Positions 11,781-22,687 of a stretch of 64,000 nucleotides of DNA are shown one piece after another. The translations under genes and the position numbers were made by a program. Positions within the stretch are counted from its first letter, which is position 1. Every line of letters begins with the position of its first letter. A model generated the notes under the pieces. It did not search any database. It saw only the letters and a list, made by a program, of their open reading frames with translations, and was not told where the DNA came from. Origin of the DNA: Odontesthes bonariensis (lineage: Eukaryota; Chordata; Actinopteri; Atheriniformes; Atherinopsidae); the NCBI RefSeq assembly GCF_027942865.1, contig NC_134520.1, positions 1,858,501 to 1,922,500 on the forward strand, written 5' to 3'.

Positions 11781-12149
11781 AATATCTTTTAACTTATCTA
11801 GACTGTTGCCTGTTTTTAAATTCATTTAAATGATTTTATTTGTTTCTTTTTATATTCTTTTATGTATTTTTAATGCTTCTTCCACTCCCTGCTGCAATGC
11901 TTTTATTTTATGTAAAGCACTTTGAACTGTTTGTACATGAAATGTGCTATATAAATAAATTTGATTTGATTTGATTTTTGATTCTTTTGTCTTTGTTATG
12001 TGTTGTCTTATGTTGTGTCTCTGTGGTGATGTGTTCTCTAAATGATTTGAAGTTTTTTCCACAGCAAAAGGAAATTGATGGTACTGAATTCTGCAGTAAT
12101 GCTGCACAACATTGAGTTATATGAGCACACAAGGGTTATATCAACTGGT

Positions 12150-12262
12150 CAGTTGTTTTGTTTGATTTGATTTGATTTGATTTGATTTGATTTGATTTGA
12201 TTTGATTTGATTTGGTTTGGTTTGATTTGATTTGGTTTGGTTTGGTTTGGTGGTTTTTGTTT
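12150..12262 (+). repeat. TTTGA / TTTGG pentanucleotide microsatellite
   Basis: A run of TTTGA units grades into TTTGG units. The unit resembles the L2 copy E tail 180 bp upstream, so it may be the 3' tail of another, otherwise lost, LINE insertion. Confidence 0.85.
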
Positions 12263-14155
12263 TGGTTTGGGGGACGTAAGGAAAAATTGGGCACTAGGAT
12301 TGAACCTGTCAAGAAAGACATGTCCTGAGTATAAAAAACAGGGCAAATGACAAATTGCTCTGGTGTGCTGCACGATTTGTTCTCATACTAATATTAATCC
12401 ACAGATTCAGAACCACTACGGGACTCACAGCCAAGCAACGGACAAGGAGTCCATCTGAAATTCTGGAAGGCTGTGCCCAACATGCCAAGATGATGGTTGA
12501 ACAAGCACACAATCTTCAAGCACTGTCAACATAATACATCTGAATTCGCTCCTGAATTGTCCTAAAAGCAGATTAGTTAGGGAGAAGGGGTGGTAAAGAT
12601 CCCTTTATGGAAGTGAAGTGCTGGTAACCTCTCCTTCCAAGATTAGGTCCAGATCAGAATGCTGAACTGATGTTCAGCCAAGCAGTGACAGGATTGGACC
12701 AGAAGAAACTGAGCTGCACTACACGACTCAGCGCATGGTCATCATAAAAATATTCACTTAAAAAGAAATTGTCAGTACATGTCATGGTTAAATATTCTGT
12801 ATTGTTTTGTGTTTTGTGCCATAATGCTTTTCGTTTAATCATTTAGTTAATTCGGAATAATTTTAAGTGTATAAATTGCCAATCATGACTGTCCACTGCC
12901 ATTGGTGTGACTCGGCTGTTCGGAGCGGGACCTTAGGCACTGAAAGGTAATGAGGTGGTCGGTCGCCAAGTGGAACTGGGGCCATAGGAGAATTTTTCCC
13001 AGTTCAGCCATCAGGTTTTCGCTCCTATTCGCTACGAACAGTGGACGAGCCCGCTGGTAATGTTAATTGCCTTAAGCACTGTTTGAGTTTCAATAGTTTA
13101 GAATTTTTTTGTAGCATTAGTTAATTATTGTTATGTGTTGTGAGCAGGTATGATGTGAGCAGGGCTTGGCACTGCTCAAACCACATAGTTTAGGCCATTA
13201 TGAACCAAGAGGATGGGTTCGGGGCCACATACACACAGAATAATATCAAGAAATATTTATACATGTAGTCCTTGCACACACGTAGAGGCGTGATACTTGA
13301 TACTAGAAATGTGCTCATTTGCAGAGTTATAATCAGTGAGTTATGAAGGTCTTAACCCTCTCGGAAAGAGGTTCTGTTCCGAGCAAAGTGATGGAATACT
13401 CCTGATAGAAAAGGTTTTTGCTAACGCATTAGAATTGTTTTATTATATTTATTATTTCCACATGCCTGTGCAATGAAGACTTGCTTGCTGCTGATAAACG
13501 CAAAGAAGAACAGCTTACATATTGACGCTCACATAATGATGACAAAAATCTCCTCTCTGGTTGTGCTGTACCTTAAAGGTAAGTGGCCACTTGCAGTTTG
13601 GGGTCCTGCTAAGTTGGCTGCCGCTAACAGGGGTGACACAATACAGAATATAACACTCCTACCTCATTTTAATTGACATGATGAAATCATGCCAAAAGGG
13701 GGAAAATGTTATAAATTGGCTTTATTCTTAGACTTTATGTATTCATATTCTGTAGTTCACTAAATAATCTATGTTCCTAGTTTGTACGTTTACACTCTGC
13801 TCATACAAACGAAATGTATGTCAGATAGGTCTGGTATAGTAGATACACGCCTGAAACAACACTCACACACACACATTGTTTATCACATCCAAAGAACATG
13901 ACAAAGACGGTGGATGGCCTGCTCATATCACTAGCAAATGTCCAATTATACTTTGTCGAGTGTAAGTACAACCTCTGTGAGATAAAGGTGAACATAAATA
14001 TGAAATGTGTCCGGATATTGGGGTCTCTCTGATGGAGGCCCTGCGAGGGCTCTGTCTCTCCGAGTTCAGCACGGCTAAACTTCACATGTGACCACGAATA
14101 AATACTTTGTTTAACTTAAGATTTCTCCAGCTTGTTCTTGGGCTTCCAATAAAAG
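12263..14155. other. No recognised gene or repeat
   Basis: I see no convincing exon chain, RNA gene or repeat terminus here. Short open frames lack codon structure or recognisable motifs. Confidence 0.4.
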
Positions 14156-14557
14156 AATCGGGCTAACAATATGATGTTACAGTGTCAGTGAGGTCATTGA
14201 GGTCTGTAGCTGCGGCTACAAAAACACTCCAGCTGGTGCAGTCAAAGCAAGCCTGCAGCTCCAGCTTGGATTCCGTTGTCCAGTTCTTAACAGTCTTTAC
14301 CACGGGTTTAGAAGTTTTCAGTTTCTGCTTATAGGTTGGGATGAGGTGAAGCAGACAGTGGTCTGAGAGTCCTAGAGCTGCCTGTGAAACGGCGCGGTAG
14401 GCATCTTTTAAAACGGTGTAACAGTGGTCCAAAGTGTTTTTTGTCCCTGGTGGGAATCTTGATATGCTGTCTGTATTTGGGGAGTTCCTTACTGAGATTG
14501 GCGCTGTTAAAATCACCAACAATAATGGCGAGAGAGTCCGGATGGTTTTTCTCAATA

Positions 14558-15283
14558 GCCCTTTTCAGACTGCCGAATAACCCGCGTTTAATCCGCGAAT
14601 TTAGCGTGTCCGCTGTTGCGTTCACACTGCCGACCCGGGCTGCCGTGTCAACTCGACTCGCCTTTCGACCCGCGTCGGACCCTAGTCTTTTTGCCGAGCC
14701 GAGTTTGGTGTGAACGCAATTGACGCGGGTCGGACGTGGGCGTGGCGTGACGTGAGGAGTTTAAAAGACAGAATGGACAGCTGATTCAGAACAACAGCGA
14801 CAGGTGAGGACAAGTTTTACTCTGTTTTAGCCTACATCAAGTTCGAGACATTTTTTAATATGGCCAACTGGGGAGACAAGGAGGTCCGCGAGCTCCTCAG
14901 CCTCCGAGCAGAGGACATTATTTACCGCCACATTTCGGGGACTATAGTGCTCTTGTATTCTCCGCATATGTTCTTTGGCGGCATCCCACGTTGTAACCAT
15001 CCACACCCCGTAAAATAACATCTCCATGAACTGCATATACAATTGCAAAAACGAGTCCTCAAGGTGTATTTAACCCTACCTCCGACGCATGGCTTGTGCC
15101 TACGTCATTGTACACGCCCAGCATTTGATGTGTTTCGTGTGACGCTCTGCCACTAGGCCACGCCCCCTGAACTTGGCTTCAGGCGACACGGGTCACCAAC
15201 ACGCCAAGCGCTCACATTGCTCGACGCGGGTCGAAGGTGCAATTTGGACCCGCTAAGGTAGCGGGTCGCAGTGTGAAAGGGGC
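14558..15283 (+). mobile_element. DNA transposon remnant with Myb/SANT-like exon (probable Harbinger-type)
   Basis: The ends are inverted repeats: GCCCTTTTCAGACTGC on the left, and GCAGTGTGAAAGGGGC on the right. The flanks give only an imperfect 3-bp duplication (ATA / TTA). Inside, at 14,860 on the plus strand, a frame begins MANWGDKEVRELLSLRAED and breaks down soon after; this resembles the Myb/SANT-like DNA-binding protein that accompanies Harbinger transposases. The middle is also unusually rich in CGCGGGTCG-type motifs. No transposase is present. Confidence 0.6.
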
Positions 15284-15482
15284 TTAAGTCTGTTATCAGA
15301 TCAGCCAGTTGCTGTAACGCGTCTACTACGCAAGCTTGTGGCGGGATGTAAACACCGACCATAACAAATGACGAGAATTCTCGCGGAGAATAGAAGGGCT
15401 TGCAGTTTATGAAGAGAGTCTCTAAGTGTGGGCTGCATGTTTTTCCCAGCACTGTGATATCTGTGCACCAACCTTCGTTTAA

Positions 15483-16216
15483 AGGAGAACTGCGGGATTT
15501 TCAACATTAAGCCTCTTTTCTGAGTCATCTGCAATGTTTTAGAACCCCCCTCACCGCTTTTTGATGTTTACTGCTGTCTCCGGTATTTGCCTAATTTTGA
15601 TTCTTCTCAACCTGCTTCAGAATGGCAAGTCATGCGCATGTCTAGAAAGGTCCGTAAAAGCACCATAAACGTCCGTTTTCAAAATCATCAACTCACCGGA
15701 GTGGTTACTGGTGTGCACTGGTAATCCATATCAAATTTCGTTGCGAAAAGTTGCTTCTGTCGTGTTTTATTTGACATTTTGTAAATCCCATTGACTGCGA
15801 TGGACTGGCGGCCTGTCCAGGGTGTACCCCGCCTCTCGCCCATTGACTGCTGGGATAGGCTCCAGTCCCCCCGCGACCCGACCGACGGATTCAGCGGTAT
15901 AGATAATGGATGGATGGATGGATAAATCACATTGAGTTCTATTGAAGACTGGATGTTCGTTGATATTAGTCCGCCATCAAGTGGTGTGGAGTATAGCAAG
16001 TCAGATTCAACTGCTGAGCGGAAGTTTATCCACAGCTGTGAGGTGGCTAAGAAAATAGTGCGAGCATGAACGAGCTGCCAAATAAAACACGACAGAAGCA
16101 ACTTTTCGCAACGAAATTTGACAGCAGTAAACATCAAAAAAGCGGTGAGGGGGGTTCTAAAACATTGCAGACGACTCAGAAAAGAGGCTTAATGTTGAAA
16201 ATCCCGCAGTTATCCT
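15483..16216. mobile_element. Non-autonomous TTAA-target element (piggyBac or Kolobok type)
   Basis: TTAA flanks both ends (15,479-15,482 and 16,217-16,220). The termini are long inverted repeats: AGGAGAACTGCGGGATTTTC on the left and, reversed, AGGATAACTGCGGGATTTTC on the right, and the similarity extends about 90 bp inward. It has no coding capacity. It interrupts the LINE, whose reading frame resumes on the other side. Confidence 0.75.
15790..15935 (+). mobile_element. RTE-type 3' end or SINE-like fragment with TGGA tail
   Basis: The segment carries GGACTGGCGGCCTGTCCAGG, GGGATAGGCTCCAGTC and a GATGGATGGATGGAT tail, a combination common at the ends of fish RTE-derived short repeats. It lies inside the TTAA element, making a third nesting level. 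Confidence 0.6.
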
Positions 16217-16500
16217 TTAAATAGAAGCATATTCCTCCACCTTTCGTTTTCCCTGCTAATCCTGTATTCCGATCTGAACGGATGAGTTGAAATTCAGGCA
16301 GCTGGAGGGCGTTGTCCGGGATTCTATCGCTGAGCCATGTCTCGGTGAAACACAGGGCAGCAGATCTCCGTAAGTCCGAGTTGGTTTGGTTTAGAAGCAG
16401 CAGCTCATCCATCTTATTTGCTAGAGACCGCACGTTTGCCAGATGAATTGCTGGGAGCGAGGTGCGTAGTCCCCGCTTCCTTAATTTCACTAGCACGCCA

Positions 16501-17200
16501 GCTCTCTTCCCCCGCTTGCGTCTCCGACAGATTCGGTGGAGAACTGCAGCTACTCCAATCAGTATTTCAGAAAAAGCTGTTGGGTGGAAAAAAAAGGAGA
16601 AAAAGTTCCAAAAGAGCTTGGCCTGATGCTTAGCAGTTCTTCCCTTGTAAAAGTTACTGATAAATTATCGCAGAAAACGTGATAAACACACAAAAACAGA
16701 CAAAGTACAAGAGAGCGAAGTCCCGAGGCTAGCATTTGCGGCGCCATGGCAACCGTCTCAATCATTCAGGGTCCTCCTATGAAAGGCTGCGTAGAAGTAA
16801 TCCAGTAAATTTGAAATGTAAATCCTCTCTTTGGTGTCAGAGGTCACCAGTACTTGACACACCATTGGAGTTCAGCTTTTACTGCTAACCCGTTCCTCAG
16901 TCTCCAGGGTCCCCGCATGAACGGCTGCGTAGAATCATCCAGGAAATTTGGAACGCTCGTCTCATGCTAACCAACACTCCATAAAGGGGCGTGGCAGAAT
17001 GCTTGCCCAACCACTCTTAAAATTAAACGGTAATTTGGAGCTATTTATGTTCGCGCTCTACCCATCACACTCACGGCGTCAACATCGACACAAATGTGAA
17101 ATTCCTGAATACGCACGCTACACAAGTTAAACATGAATAAAAAACAAAAGGCAGGTAAATTAACTCCAGTATGTATATTAAATATTACATAGGATGCAAA
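16501..17200. other. No recognised gene
   Basis: The beginning may include 5' sequence of the minus-strand LINE. Otherwise no exon chain or repeat terminus is evident. Confidence 0.35.
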
Positions 17201-17204
17201 ACGG

Positions 17205-17345
17205 ACCGCTACAGGAAATCATTCCTGCCCACAGCCATCAGCATCTATAATAACTCCTTGACTTAATTGAGTTACATCAACATTTAATTTCCCTCTGGGA
17301 TAAATAAAGTATTTTTGAACTGAATTGAATTGAATTGAATTGAAT
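17205..17345 (+). mobile_element. LINE 3' end with TTGAA tail
   Basis: The segment contains CTACAGGAAATCATTCCTGCC and CTCTGGGATAAATAAAGTAT and ends in GAATTGAATTGAATTGAA. It parallels 26,850-26,885 of the LINE fragment near 26.4 kb, so it is a short 3' piece of the same kind of LINE. Confidence 0.65.
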
Positions 17346-17501
17346 ATTAGAAATGTTTAAAAGGTTAGAAAAGGTATTTTCTTGTGGATTAAATCACTTC
17401 ACATGAGCCCTTACGGCCGCGATAGCCTGTGACGTATGCGTTGCTAGTGGTTTGAGCTGTGTTCCTTTTGCCAAGGCTGTCTGATTCGTGATTCGTTTGA
17501 A

Positions 17502-17519
17502 TGACGTCACGTGACGTCA
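17502..17519. promoter_or_regulatory. Perfect 18-bp palindrome with two CRE sites and an E-box
   Basis: The sequence TGACGTCACGTGACGTCA is its own reverse complement. It holds two full CRE octamers (TGACGTCA), the binding site of CREB/ATF factors, overlapping a central CACGTG E-box. No gene start is visible next to it, so function is unproven. Confidence 0.45.
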
Positions 17520-19340
17520 CTGTCGACTTTACCAGGTTCAGTTGAAATATGTCCACTCGCTCACTCCCCGCTATCTGCTCTTCTCTATGTAGTTTTTTCT
17601 TTTTTTTTTCTCACCTGGTCCTGTCCAGCATTATGGCAGCAGAATTGTAATCTGAATACCGTTCATATCTGGTGCAGGCCACCACCCCCATAGCAGAAGG
17701 GTCTGGGCCAGATCTGGCATCAAGCCAGCACTTCTGGCCTACCTCTGGCATGGCAAGTGGTAAGTGAACCGGATGTGGGCCTCAGACAGCCAAACATAGT
17801 GGGCCAATGCATGCCACTGTGCCCCTGGCCAAGTGCCCCGGGAGTCAAGACGTGCCCACACAGAGGCGGTCCTGGCTAGATTTATGCCCTGGGCGAACCA
17901 TCAGTCCATCCCCCGCCCCCCTCCCCCTTGCCTCTTCTGACACACACAACCTGTATGACTCTCAGCAGCAAGTTGATGTGACAATGAGGGCACCCCAGCG
18001 CCCACTCAACTAACTTGACATGGAAATAAGCGGTAGTCTAGAAAACTGGCGATTTAATCTTTTTTTTTTAACATAGAGTGCGCCCTGGGTGGTCACCCAC
18101 ATTGCCCATAGAAAACAACGGCCCTGCTCAGAGTGTTGGCGTGTGTGCCTGCAGATCATTCAGTCAAACCTGCAGCTGATAAGAAAGCTGGGAAAGCCTT
18201 GGCAAAATAAAAGAAAGTTAACTTTTAAACGAATTTTACTAAGCGTACTCAAGAAAAAAGTTTAAGTGTTTTTCTAAAATATACTTTGTATGTCACAGCC
18301 TGTGGGTTTTTGCTTCTATTTGTCATACTTGGTCATTTTGATTTCAGGAATCTGGGTTAGTTCATTTTGGGTCATGTTGGATCTCTGTTTCGTGTCCTTT
18401 TTTTCTTCTTTCATTTACTCAGTTAGTCTTGTTTTCTGCTCAGCCTGTAAAACTGGCTTAAGTTAGCCAAAGACCACCACCTGTCCTGTATTAATCATCA
18501 GCCTCCTCAATATGAATGCTCTCAGTTTCCTTTGTTCATCGCCAGACCCTCATTATTGTTGTTCCCTTCTTGAGAGTTTGTTGTCAGTTTAGTGTTCCAG
18601 CTCTGCTTGATGTTTTGTCTGAAGTTTTCATTTTTGGTGATTTCCTGTTTTGTATTAAAAGTACACATTTGTCATAATGTCCCGTGATTTAATTTAACAA
18701 ATAGATCTTTCGAGAGTCTAAATCATGTTATCATGTACTGTAAGAGTACTTCTAGTGTGAGAGCAGTAAACTTTAAGGTAACTGCTAGTTATGTTTAGGT
18801 TTTATTTTGTAATAATAATATATAAGTTTTATATAGCGCTTTTCCAAATGCTCAAAGACGCTTTACATAAGGAACAAACAGAAAGCAGAGACAAAAACAA
18901 GACATTATACATTGTACTGCAGCTAAAAATAATGTGAGCTACACCACAACTGAGTTCACAGGTTAACTGCTTATACCTCATTATATAGTCATATACTTTA
19001 TACATAGACCACTTTGGTATTGCCCTTGAGTATAATCCAAGGTTTTATACCTGAAGCTATGCCATAAATCCACTATCAGTGGACTACACATAAGAATTCA
19101 CAGACTGACTTGGAATTATTAGGGAGTTTATTTCTAAGAGTTCTGCGTTGAAGCAGTGCTGCACACTTAAAAGACGGTACATTGGGTTTAGTTGATGTCA
19201 GTTTAGTCAGTCCTAAATGTTGAACATACATGCTGGTGGTGGCTGACAATATGAACATAGCTGCCAATATGAATAAACTCTTTAACGTGAAACTTGTGGA
19301 ATGAGCACAACAGCTTTAACAGCATTTACAAGTCCCAGCA
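17520..19340. other. No recognised gene; scattered repeat fragments
   Basis: A 45-bp segment at about 17,617-17,662 (CCTGTCCAGCATTATGGCAG) recurs at 27,490-27,535. Around 18,820-18,880 a TTATATAGCGCTTTTCC segment resembles the 3' ends of fish LINEs. I see no exons. Confidence 0.4.
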
Positions 19341-19344
19341 ATTT

Positions 19345-21304
19345 TTATTCTGAAAGCAGAGTAAGCAGAGAGTTTTTTATGTTCTGAAAGTCCAGCATGA
19401 AGGAGCACTCCCAGTCGGGGAAGGAGATGGTGGTGTCGACTTGTTCAGCTTCTGCTGCTCGGTCTGGATGTTTGTGAGGAAAACCAGAGAAAATAATGAG
19501 CGGTGCCATTTCAGAGGTTTCTTGTTTTGGGTTTTTTTGGGATCCGTCTCTTACCTCTGCACCTATGTGATAGGCTCTGAGCCCGTTGGGGTAGTTCCGA
19601 TAGACTTTGAGGGTGGAGATTGAAGGTGGCATTTTTCTGAACGGGGATGTCAGAGACTTCAGGCGGAGCTGCATCTGTTTGCAATCAGCAAGAGGATAAA
19701 AATTGTGGCTGTCAAAGGTCAAAATAAAACACTACTTCATCTTTGCTGCAAGTAGAGTTGGTATTTCACAATAGTCAAGGGACAGTAAGGGAGATGGATG
19801 GAGGATGTTAGAAGCCAGAGATAAAGAGGAAATATGATGGGTGGAGGTCCTACCTAGGTTTCAGGTGGAGGTTAGTGTTGGAGAATATTGTCTTCTATAA
19901 TGGAGAGTACTGTTGAGGTTTTCTTTTTTTTAAGGCGAATAGTAGTTTCAGTTAGAGATGGAAGGTGGTGTTTATTTTGCAGGTGGATGGTAGACCCTGC
20001 ATGTGGAGATGGAAGTTAGAGTTTTTTTAGCAGGCAGGTGGTTGACTCTCCATGAGCTGGAAGGTGGAGGTTTTTTGCAGACAGATGGTTGACTCTGCAG
20101 GTGGAATGGTAAATGGACTGCGCTTGTGTAGCGTTTTTCTAGTCTAGCTCAAAGCGCTTCTAACACTGCATGCCCCATTCACCCAGTCACACACACTCAT
20201 ACAGCACGTCTTTGTCTATATCTAACTATGTGCTTCCTAGTCATTCATTCACACATTGATGGATGCATCGGGAGGCAACGTGGGGTTCAGTATCTTGCCC
20301 AAGGACGCTTCGACATGTGGCCTGGGGAAGCTGGAGTTGAACCACCGACCTTCCCATTGGTGGACAACTGCTCTTCTTCCTGAGCTACAGGGATACTCTC
20401 CAGTCCCACAGGAGATGTGCACAGTCTGAAGCCCGTGTTCAGAGATTGTGGTCGTCAGTGATGGACGATTCAGTCTCTCCCAGAGCTTCTGCTTAATCTG
20501 AAGTCCCAGGTTCAGGCTGTAGGGACGGACGCGGCCAGTTTTGAACCTACAAGAAACAGAAATGACATCGTAAAAATAATGAATTTAAATCTTTTAGGAC
20601 GCTTTAAATGTTGATGAGGATTCATCTGAAAAAGTCACATCATTTGATAGAAACACACCTCAGCATGTCATCAACCACCTGGTGGTAGATTCGTTGGTAC
20701 TCCTCCACCGTGTGGTTGTGTATCAGAAGCGGGCCGTCGTCCTGTATGGGAGCTCTGGAGGGCTGGAGGCTGAGGGCCACAGGAGACACTGCTGGGAGGT
20801 CTTCAGGTGGGATGGGGTCTCTGGGTTTTGGCACCAAACACGGAACCACTAAAGGAGGTTCAGAGGGGCCGGCCACCTCGCTGCGCTTCCTCTTCCGTGA
20901 GAGGTTTGCACTTGTAGAGCGCTTGCGTTTTTTAGCCACCTGCAGAAGGTCAATAACACAGAGGAGTTCAGACTGGAGGAACCCACTTAACTCACTTACT
21001 TTTGCACATTTTGCTTCGTAAGAATGCAATTCATCACTACATCAGGTTTTTACAGATCAAACCTTATTTTGTTCTACACTTGGATGTAGGAAGATAAGTG
21101 ATTCAAAATGTTGGTTTGGGATTTGGAATTAATTCAGTTAAGCAGACCTGTACACTTATCAGGCACAAAGCAACATCAAATTTTTTATCTGTATGTGAGA
21201 ATCAGTCTTACCTGATCGTCCCTGCAGCACGGACACTGCCTGTGGGCCGTGGTTGGGATCCTCCTGGATCTGCGGATGTCCTGGTGGTCGGCTGGTACAT
21301 CACA
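19345..21304 (-). CDS. Unrecognised spliced host gene (3' exons; basic, probably nuclear protein)
   Basis: Five minus-strand exons have good splice sites and compatible phases: 21,304-21,212 (TTTCAG acceptor, CAG|GTAAGA donor), 20,939-20,659 (AG|GTGTGT donor), 20,546 to about 20,350, 19,674-19,555 (GAG|GTAAGA donor) and 19,463-19,345 ending in TAA. The first visible exon encodes a Cys-rich end (HRQCPCCRDDQ). The second begins VAKKRKRS and has a second basic cluster SRKRKRSE, both like nuclear localisation signals, then a Pro-rich stretch and VEEYQRIYHQVVDDML. The third continues FKTGRVRPYSLNLGLQIKQK and LWERLNRPSL. The last two give LHPQSLSELPQRAQSL and SFPDWECSFMLDF. The start codon lies upstream of 21,304 and I could not find it; the solo LTR at 21,446 would sit in the upstream intron. 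I cannot name the family. The donor of the third exon is uncertain; the best phase-1 site, GAAG|GTCGGT, lies in an interspersed repeat. Confidence 0.6.
20105..20395 (+). repeat. Fish interspersed repeat (GGTAAATGGACTG family)
   Basis: It starts AATGGTAAATGGACTGCGCT and ends with GAGTTGAACCACCGACCTTC and CTGAGCTACAGG, with CTTGCCCAAGGACGCTTCGA between. This is a widespread short repeat in fish genomes. It overlaps the 3' side of the third exon of the unrecognised gene. Confidence 0.65.
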
Positions 21305-21445
21305 CTGAAACAGCATGTTAGAGAATGGCTTTAAATGGATTGTAAATGTAAGAAATGAGAATTTCGCACAGTCCTACAAATCTTCATAATTTCCTAAAGA
21401 AAATCAGTGATGTTTTTAAAAAGTCTTATCAACCCACAGAGTTGC

Positions 21446-22682
21446 TGTCACGCCATGGACTCATGTTTTTAGTTTTAGGTTACGTTTTTGTGTTTCTTAG
21501 TCCATGTTTAGTTTTTAGTTTTGCCATGCCTCAGTTTCCCTGCACTCTTTAAGTTTTATGTTTTAGTTATCATGTCTTAGTTTCCCATGCTTGTTAATTA
21601 GTTAATTCCCCTCACCTGTCTGTCATTGTCTCCAATCACTCCCAGCCCTCTATTTAGGTGCTGTTTACACATACCCGGGTATTTTGATAAACGAAGACCT
21701 TTCCCTTCGTTTGTGCCTTTCGTTTATACACAAACGGAGTTTTTTCCTCCGAAAACGAAGCAAAAAAAAAACTCCGGCAAAAGTGGAGATTTTTTAAAAA
21801 CTCCGTTTAGCGTTTGTGTGTAAACTGGTTGAAAGAGACGAAAACGGAGTTTTCAGAAAGGAATGAGGAGTTGTCGTCATAGTACAGAGCCCCGCCCCTA
21901 TCCGCCATATTGGCAGGATGCTAGCGTGATAACGCCATTCATTGTTTATCTGGCAAGCATGGAGGTACTAGCAGCATTTCTGTTGTTGAGAGCTATACTC
22001 GCTTGTGTGATTTTGAAAATTACAGTCATACAATGTATTGAACAACAAAGGCGCATTAGGGCGCGGGCGGAGGGCAGCAATTGCGGAGCTTCTGTAGCTC
22101 AGTCTTGCTATCAGTCCACACACATGTAGCCTGGCGCCATATTTTCTTCTTGAAAAGGATCCGGAAGTTCTTCCTGTCAGCGGTTCTCTATTAGGCTTCT
22201 GATTGGCTTGTGTGGAATTCTCATTGTTCTAACACTGCCACCGTCAGGCTTGGCGTAATTTAACAGCTCCTGATAGCGTATTTATGCGGATCAATGTAGA
22301 CGTGGGTTTTTTTTTAAACGGGGCTGTGTGCACCAAGTTTTTTTTGAAAACGAAGGTTAGAAAATATGCGTTTATCAAAATACCCGGGTATGTGTAAACA
22401 GCACCTTAGTCTCCTGTCTCCCCTGTCTTGTCGCCGCATCTTTGTTTGCCACTCATACCTGACCTACCTGTGTTGATTCCCGTTACTTCCATCTTCCACG
22501 TCGTTTTCGTAAAGCTAAGTATTTATTTATTCTTGCCATGCCAAGTCCTTTTTGTTTTTCTCTGTAACATTTTTTTAATCCGGCTTAGCCGCGCCTTCTG
22601 TTTGCGTTATTGTTTTGTGAAATAAATCCAGTTTTTCTTTTGAAGTCCGCATCCGTATCCTTCCCTACACACCATCCTGACA
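21446..22682 (+). mobile_element. Solo LTR with 5-bp target duplication, split by a MITE
   Basis: It begins TGTCACGCCATGG and ends CATCCTGACA, and is flanked by GTTGC on both sides (21,441-21,445 and 22,683-22,687). Removing the nested MITE leaves about 485 bp, close to the 457-bp copy at 9,509, of which it is the opposite orientation. An AATAAA lies near 22,621. It sits between exons or upstream of the visible exons of the unrecognised gene. Confidence 0.85.
21657..22405. mobile_element. Harbinger-type MITE, copy 1
   Basis: The ends are inverted repeats beginning GGTGCTGTTTACACATACCC, and the 3-bp flank TTA is duplicated (21,654-21,656 and 22,406-22,408). A TWA target duplication fits PIF/Harbinger. 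A second copy is at 60,295. The short frame inside (MEVLAAFLLLRAILACVILK) may be a leftover of an element protein, but no catalytic domain is present. It lies inside the solo LTR and is therefore younger. Confidence 0.8.
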
Positions 22683-22687
22683 GTTGC

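Larger units (their letters stand above)
9120..11980 (+). mobile_element. L2-clade LINE copy E, 5'-truncated
   Basis: Coding remnants run from about 9,127 to 11,780, followed by a short 3' UTR and a terminal ATTTGATTTGATTTG repeat near 11,960-11,976, a typical L2-type microsatellite tail. The element is a different subfamily from copies A-C and matches copy D (45,118-48,421, minus). It is interrupted by the solo LTR at 9,509-9,965. Confidence 0.85.
14160..16500 (-). mobile_element. CR1/Rex1-type LINE fragment (endonuclease region), split by two DNA elements
   Basis: Three minus-strand coding pieces belong to one LINE. 16,496-16,217 has PAIHLANVRSLANKMDELLL and CFTETWLSDRIP (the endonuclease ETW block). 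15,452-15,284 has LETLFINCKPFYSPREFSSF and VYIPPQ. 14,557-14,163 has IVGDFN, SKELPKYRQH, LDHCYTVLKDAYRA and LGLSDHCLLHLIPTY. The order matches the endonuclease of a family common in fish, which I assign to the CR1/Rex1 group with moderate confidence. The copy is interrupted at 14,558-15,283 and at 15,483-16,216, and frameshifts occur near 14,500. Confidence 0.7.

Noticed and set aside
12136..12373. Open frames with QIKSNQIKSNQ repeats
   Set aside because: They are translations of the TTTGA microsatellite.
18285..18690. Possible further LTR starting TGTCACAGCC
   Set aside because: The end does not match the other LTRs and I found no 5-bp duplication.
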